Under the pieces are notes generated by a model. It worked only from the letters and a program-made list of their open reading frames with translations. It made no database searches and had not been told where the DNA came from. From assembly GCA_963855995.1 (NCBI GenBank), contig OY979723.1, positions 4,180,501 to 4,244,500 of the forward strand: a DNA stretch of 64,000 nucleotides, written 5' to 3'. The stretch comes from Muricea muricata (lineage: Eukaryota; Cnidaria; Anthozoa; Malacalcyonacea; Plexauridae). Positions within the stretch are counted from its first letter, which is position 1. Each line of letters opens with the position of its first letter. The translations under genes were made by a program, and so were the position numbers. Shown one piece after another: positions 59,676 through 64,000 of this stretch.

Positions 59676-62600
59676 CTACGATTTTTTATTAATGATTCCA
59701 TGTACAACACTTGGTCCTTTCCCTTTAACGTTGTGGACCTAAAAGACAAGATTGAAAATCTTCAGACGATGAGATGAAAAATTTAGCGATTACGTGTGTA
59801 TCTGCACGAATAGCACGATTTATAGTTATGATATACAGTGGGTGGACAAAAAAAAGTGCCCCCCCCCCCATTATAATACGGTTGTTGTATATAAAGACAA
59901 AAAGTTCCAAAACAATTCAGAAATATTCACGGTGCCGTCCAGATAAATAGCAAATAACATTATGTAAGTGTCAATTTTACTACTTAGCATTCAAAAATGT
60001 ATTAATCGGTTAAATACAGAACTTGTTTCAAAGTTGTGTTTCAATGTGTGGGGGAGTTCTTCGTGGAATGGTGTTGGCGATCTGCATCGGGTAAAGGGTA
60101 TTTTGACTGGACCAGAATATCGAAAAATTTTGATTCATCATTTGGTTCCATCAGCCAATCGATTAAACCCTGAAGGCTTTATCTTCCAACAAGATAACGA
60201 CCCTAAACACACTAGTAACGTAGCTAAAAACTACCTTCAAAATAAGAAGATAGAAGTGATGAATTGGCAACCCCAATCATCGGATTTAAATCCGATTGAA
60301 AATTTATGGGGTCAACTCAATCGCTTAACTCGAGATCGCAATCCACAAAACGAAGATGAGCTTTTTGACATTCTGAAACATGCTTGGTACTCCATGCCTG
60401 ATGAATACTTACATAAACTTGTTGAACGCATCCCGAGTAGGTGCAAAGCAGTTATTAAATCTAAGGGATGGCCAACCAAATATTAACAAATGTTTTTGAC
60501 AATCTGAGAAATGCATAGACATTTTGTAGTTGGTGAAGTGTTCGTGTTATGTAAGACTTTAACACACTGTCCATAATAATTGTAAATATCATTGACTACA
60601 TTTTAAAAAAATTTGTTCAGTTTCTTTATACTTCCAATGATTGCTTTGTTGTATAATTCTCACATAAGATTAACGCTTAAATGATGTGATTTGCCACATA
60701 TCTGTTTAGTACCATGACTATTTATGAATTGTTTTTTATCCTTCATTGTTTCTTGTACATCATATATACCAATACCATATTTATGAATAGTTTGTTACCT
60801 TTATTGTTTGTTATACATCATATATACCAATAGCAGTATTAAAATTGGAGGGGGCCACTTTTTTTGTCCACCCATTGTAGCATTTCTAATAAATTTCAAT
60901 TATTTTCTCAATCTCAACACGAATATAACCCCTTGCTCTTCTGTTGAAGTTATTTATTGCTCTTTATGCTATATATACTACTAAGAATTAAATATAGGCA
61001 TATAGCTGTTGACTTGTTATGTTTCATAACCTACACAGGTACCTTTCAAATAGGCAAAATTCATTCACACACTAAATATCTTCGAATAAAGTCACAAATC
61101 ACTATACACGACTTTCGAAATTCCACAGCATGGTAGCTGTGTATATTGGAATTAGAATGGATTTTGTTTGGCTGCCATATAATAATTGAATATTTCTTTA
61201 TGCAACTTAAAACGTCGCAAATAAATGGATTCTTCATGGAAAATCCTTACTATTGAGAGACATTTGATGCTGACGATCAAACTTTTTTTGTACGTAGCCA
61301 GATTAAAAAATAGAAAACGAGACGCATGCTTTTATGGTGTGATAAAGCATGCGGGAAATGTTGGGAGAATACGAGACAAGCTTGTAAAACACGAGGCGTA
61401 GCCGAGTGCTGTACACGCTAAACAAGCCTAATCGCTGTCAATTTCGGCATTTCGGCAACTACTAAATTTGCAAGCTAAAATGTTCACCTACTCAAATCCT
61501 AGATACCTCATGTAAAATAAATAGCGCATCTGTATATCAAAAATGAAGCCAAAAATCTCAGCGGTATCCCCTCATAACAATAAACGGTGGCCATATTGGT
61601 CGTTCCTATTCATCAAAAAAAGCTACAGAAAACACTACACTTTTGTGCATGTGTGTTAAATACTTTTTAGCTACATAACACAGGACTTGTTGTCAACATT
61701 GTCCATTTTTGCAATATTAAATACACAAATTATCATGTTCCGTGTCAACTCTGTGGGAACGACCAGCGCCTGTGATCCGACTTCAATTTTCGCCTGCTTA
61801 CGTACAGTGTGGGTTGCACTATCTAGTGTATAATATTATGATATATCTATAGCTCAAATGCATAAAAATGTTTCGGCCGTTTGGCAACCGAGTTATTTTT
61901 AAGGTACTGGTAAGAAAATTGGTTTGTTATTTTGTCTATTATTTGTCACTATTATGTCGTATTCATGCCGCTGTTTGGTCTTCGAAGTCAGTCTCTTCAT
62001 TTCATATCTATGTGTTGTATAAGCATACAAACTCGAGACACAGCCAAGAGTTATATATCTGACGTGACCTGGACGCGCTTGCATGAAGTTGAAATAACTA
62101 GTAAATTATTAAAAAAAATTATCAAGTTTGTAGAATATAATTTATATTGTATGTTGGAAAGTGAACCTTCTGGCAGTACTATTTTGATTTAGATGTTATT
62201 CACAATATTTTAGAAATACATCGGTTTATGCATCAAATTATTTCAAATTTGTGTATCATATGTCCAATTAAGTCTGTTAATTAAAAATGTGATTGGCAGT
62301 CGATTAACTAATAAATTATATTATTATATATACATTGCAGTTGTTTGGTGTGATCGATGTTTGCACTGTGATTGGTCAATTGCATGCAGATCAATACGAT
62401 CGTCACGCAATTTGGATCAGCTGTTGGCTAGAAGAATAGCTGAGTTACAGTACCTGCATGTTGAGCCGACGATGCAGATTATTACAGTACGAGGTATTCG
62501 TTGGCATGGCAACAAAAGAAAACAGTAGATAATTTTTGATCTTTTCTTTTTTCATGCCATTTTGGTTACTATGCTTTTTTCCGCTTAAAGTGTATAAATA

Positions 62601-62881
62601 TAGATTATTACTCTTACCTCGCCGTTTATAATCCTACATATCACAAAAACTTCATCCAAATGCTAACTACAACCCACTTAAGAAAGAAATATTTTTCCAG
62701 TTTATGACATACTTGTTTCACAAAGGAAGGCTTTTCTTTTCCCGTAAAGCCAATTAGAGCAAACGAGTCTCGGAAGTTGAGTGACGTAATGTCTTCCGCT
62801 GCCACTTGTGAAAGTGCTTGATACCCCTTATTTGTCAATCTGTTTGAGCCTTCGTCTGCAATAGCTACCAGCACAATTTTG
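59676..62881 (-). CDS. PAN-ILEI gene copy D, last two exons only
   Basis: The exon at 62881-62713 reads KIVLVAIADEGSNRLTNKGY, LNFRDSFALIGFTGKEKPSF and VKQ, with GTATGT donor. The last exon, 59738-59676, reads VHNVKGKGPSVVHGIINKKS and stop. Both agree in phase with copy B. Exon 4 should lie about 260 bp further right, but a LINE starts at about 63133, so the gene is either interrupted with exons beyond 64000 or truncated. Intron 5 holds a Tc1 element. The tail is three residues longer than in B. Confidence 0.55.
59836..60877 (+). mobile_element. Tc1-type element, internally deleted
   Basis: The ends CAGTGGGTGGACAAAAAAAA and TTTTTTTGTCCACCCATTG are flanked by TA (59834-59835, 60878-60879). At 1.04 kb it is shorter than a full Tc1 (about 1.6 kb); the N-terminal part of the transposase is gone. 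Confidence 0.93.
60000..60486 (+). pseudogene. Tc1 transposase, C-terminal half
   Basis: Reads VWGSSSWNGVGDL, ILTGPEYRKILIHHLVP, then FIFQQDNDPKHTSNVAKNYL (catalytic Asp) and SSDLNPIENLWGQLNRLTRD (catalytic Glu), ending IPSRCKAVIKSKGWPTKY. This is the standard Tc1 C-terminal catalytic core. The DNA-binding N terminus and the first catalytic Asp are missing, apparently by deletion near 60030. Confidence 0.92.
60878..62712. other. Intron 5 of copy D, unit sequence
   Basis: Matches unit B 37470-39370 loosely, with CACGAGGCGTAGCCGAGTGC at about 61390 and GAGACACAGCCAAGAGTTAT near 62034 as relatives of the CGAAGCCGAG motifs at 18870 and 38385. No gene recognised. Confidence 0.45.
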
Positions 62882-63132
62882 CTAAAAACAAACAATTATG
62901 AACTTACAATATGATTCAAGTTCATAAACGATTATACAACGTTTCAAGTTCATAACTGTGATTAAACATAGCAGCAATACTAAACAGCTGACAGAACGAA
63001 ATATATCTCATTGTTTACAGGGCAGTCTAAGTTACAGTTTGATATGTTGCAATGTGAGTTTGATGTAATTTTAACTTATGTATTAAAGTTTTACATCAAA
63101 GAAGCATTTCAAGGAATGCTGAAAAATTGCAT

Positions 63133-64000
63133 TATTATAATTATTATTATTATTAGAAAATTTGTATGTTCCCGAAAGGGCTTTTCGACATGCAATTACA
63201 ATACACAATTTAAATTAAAACTATGCTATACTATTCAAAATCTAAGTTTTGATTGTCTATTAAAACCTTCATATATATGACACTAAGAATTTAAAAAATG
63301 TTCTTTTAGTTTTTCCTTAAAAACCATGAGTTCTGAAATCTCCTTCAGTTCATCATCAATACCGTTCCATACCTTAACTGCGCGATAATGAAACGTTCTT
63401 TGCCCTGCAGTAGTTTTATAGCTTGGAATACTTAAACAATATGTTATCTCTAGTCAGGAAATCATGAATATCAGATCGCTTTGTGAATTTATTTGCAAGA
63501 TAACTTGGCACAAGGTTGTTCAGACATTTATAAGTCCTTATCGTGTCTTTGTAAATGATCAAGTTTTCAATAGATAGCCAGTTAAGTTCCTGAAGACCTG
63601 GTGTTACATGGTCAAATTTTTTAATACTCGTGATAATTCGGCATGCGAAGTTCTGGACTGTTTGCAATTTATTTAAATTTTTCGATGACGTATTAGCCCA
63701 CACAGAAGAACAATATAACAACTTGTTAATCACCAAAGCTTCAATAAGTGATATTAAAGGTTTTTTATCAAAGCTCTCCTTTACTCGACTAATTTGACAT
63801 AATTTATTTATGCACGTTGACGACAGTTTAGAAATGTGGTCATCATAGGAGAGATGTAAATCAAGATGCATCCCCAAGTCTTTGGCAACTGAAACTGGTT
63901 GAAGAGTTTTTCTAAGAAAGTTTAGATGGATTTGTGTTGGCAAATTCTGTAACATTGATCTTGTACCTACCAAGAGGAATTTTGTCTCATAAAATGACAT
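63133..64000 (-). mobile_element. CR1/L2-type LINE, 3' end, continuing past the window
   Basis: A (TAA)n-like tail at 63133-63156, a 3' UTR containing AGCCCTTTCGGGAAC (minus strand), then the RT C-terminal region. It interrupts unit D. Confidence 0.75.
63416..64000 (-). CDS. LINE reverse transcriptase, C-terminal part (open at window end)
   Basis: The minus-strand frame is open to the window edge: KFLLVGTRSML, VSVAKDLGMHLDLHLSYDDH, LVINKLLYCSSVWANTSSKN, LNKLQTVQNFACRIIT, LQELNWLSIENLIIYK and TYKCLNNLVPSYLANKF. This pattern (KTEFLLIGT, V.NLGV..D, L.YC.S...., L..LQ.VQN.AAR, L.WL....R..YK, P.YL) is the post-catalytic RT and C-terminal region of CR1/L2/Jockey-like non-LTR retrotransposons. The catalytic YADD lies beyond 64000. 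Confidence 0.85.
   Translation of the reverse strand: MSFYETKFLLVGTRSMLQNLPTQIHLNFLRKTLQPVSVAKDLGMHLDLHLSYDDHISKLSSTCINKLCQISRVKESFDKKPLISLIEALVINKLLYCSSVWANTSSKNLNKLQTVQNFACRIITSIKKFDHVTPGLQELNWLSIENLIIYKDTIRTYKCLNNLVPSYLANKFTKRSDIHDFLTRDNILFKYSKL

Larger units (their letters stand above)
59217..63130. repeat. Segmental duplication unit D, partial
   Basis: It starts with the segment matching 57310-57480 and 36540-36700 (ACGTCTAGGACATCAGCTGC), then follows unit B 36990-39780. It is interrupted by a Tc1 copy and ends at a LINE. Confidence 0.75.

Overview
The window is AT-rich, intron-containing animal DNA, most likely from a cnidarian (an inference). Supporting this are a secreted PAN plus ILEI/FAM3-type gene family with phased GT-AG introns, a Penelope-like element (PLE), Harbinger, hAT and Tc1 transposons, many foldback elements and no operon-like gene packing. 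No rRNA, tRNA or CRISPR was recognised.

The main architecture is a degenerate tandem segmental duplication. Unit A fills about 1-28092 and starts before the window. Unit B is about 28093-43103, unit C about 45640-57590, and a partial unit D about 59217-63130. The A/B and B/C junctions carry long (AT)n tracts followed by a plus-strand relic of a PLE reverse transcriptase, and a 5'-truncated minus-strand PLE sits between B and C. Within a unit the order is: PIF1-helicase fragment, tyrosine-recombinase relic (B and C only), unknown conserved non-coding DNA, then a six-exon minus-strand gene for a small secreted PAN-ILEI protein. The copy in B looks intact (261 aa). The copy in A has a 4-nt insertion at a splice donor that moves the last exon into another frame. 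Only the last two exons of the D copy are visible before a CR1/L2-type LINE interrupts it.

Because the units are paralogous, many transposon insertions can be resolved to the base by comparing filled and empty sites. Examples are a 3.9-kb Harbinger element with TAA target duplications (decayed tandem-MADF protein plus transposase), hAT elements with 8-bp duplications (13737-14366, 15956-17943, 20189-20589, 27340-27582) and TA-flanked elements (9101-9835, 10212-10569, 10844-15129, 46291-47093, 47302-48180, 48548-50136, 59836-60877). The 4.3-kb element at 10844-15129 is unusual: both ends are long arrays of a short palindromic word (AACACACCTTAAGGTGTGTT and variants).

Other standout signals are a canonical type I hammerhead ribozyme at 58695-58752, hammerhead-like cores flanking the microsatellite at the PLE 3' end, a five-copy array of the word GGTGATAATCCC at 56437-56577, and long near-perfect hairpins at 38102-38211 and 55554-55614. 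Most short open reading frames in the window are chance or lie in repeats.
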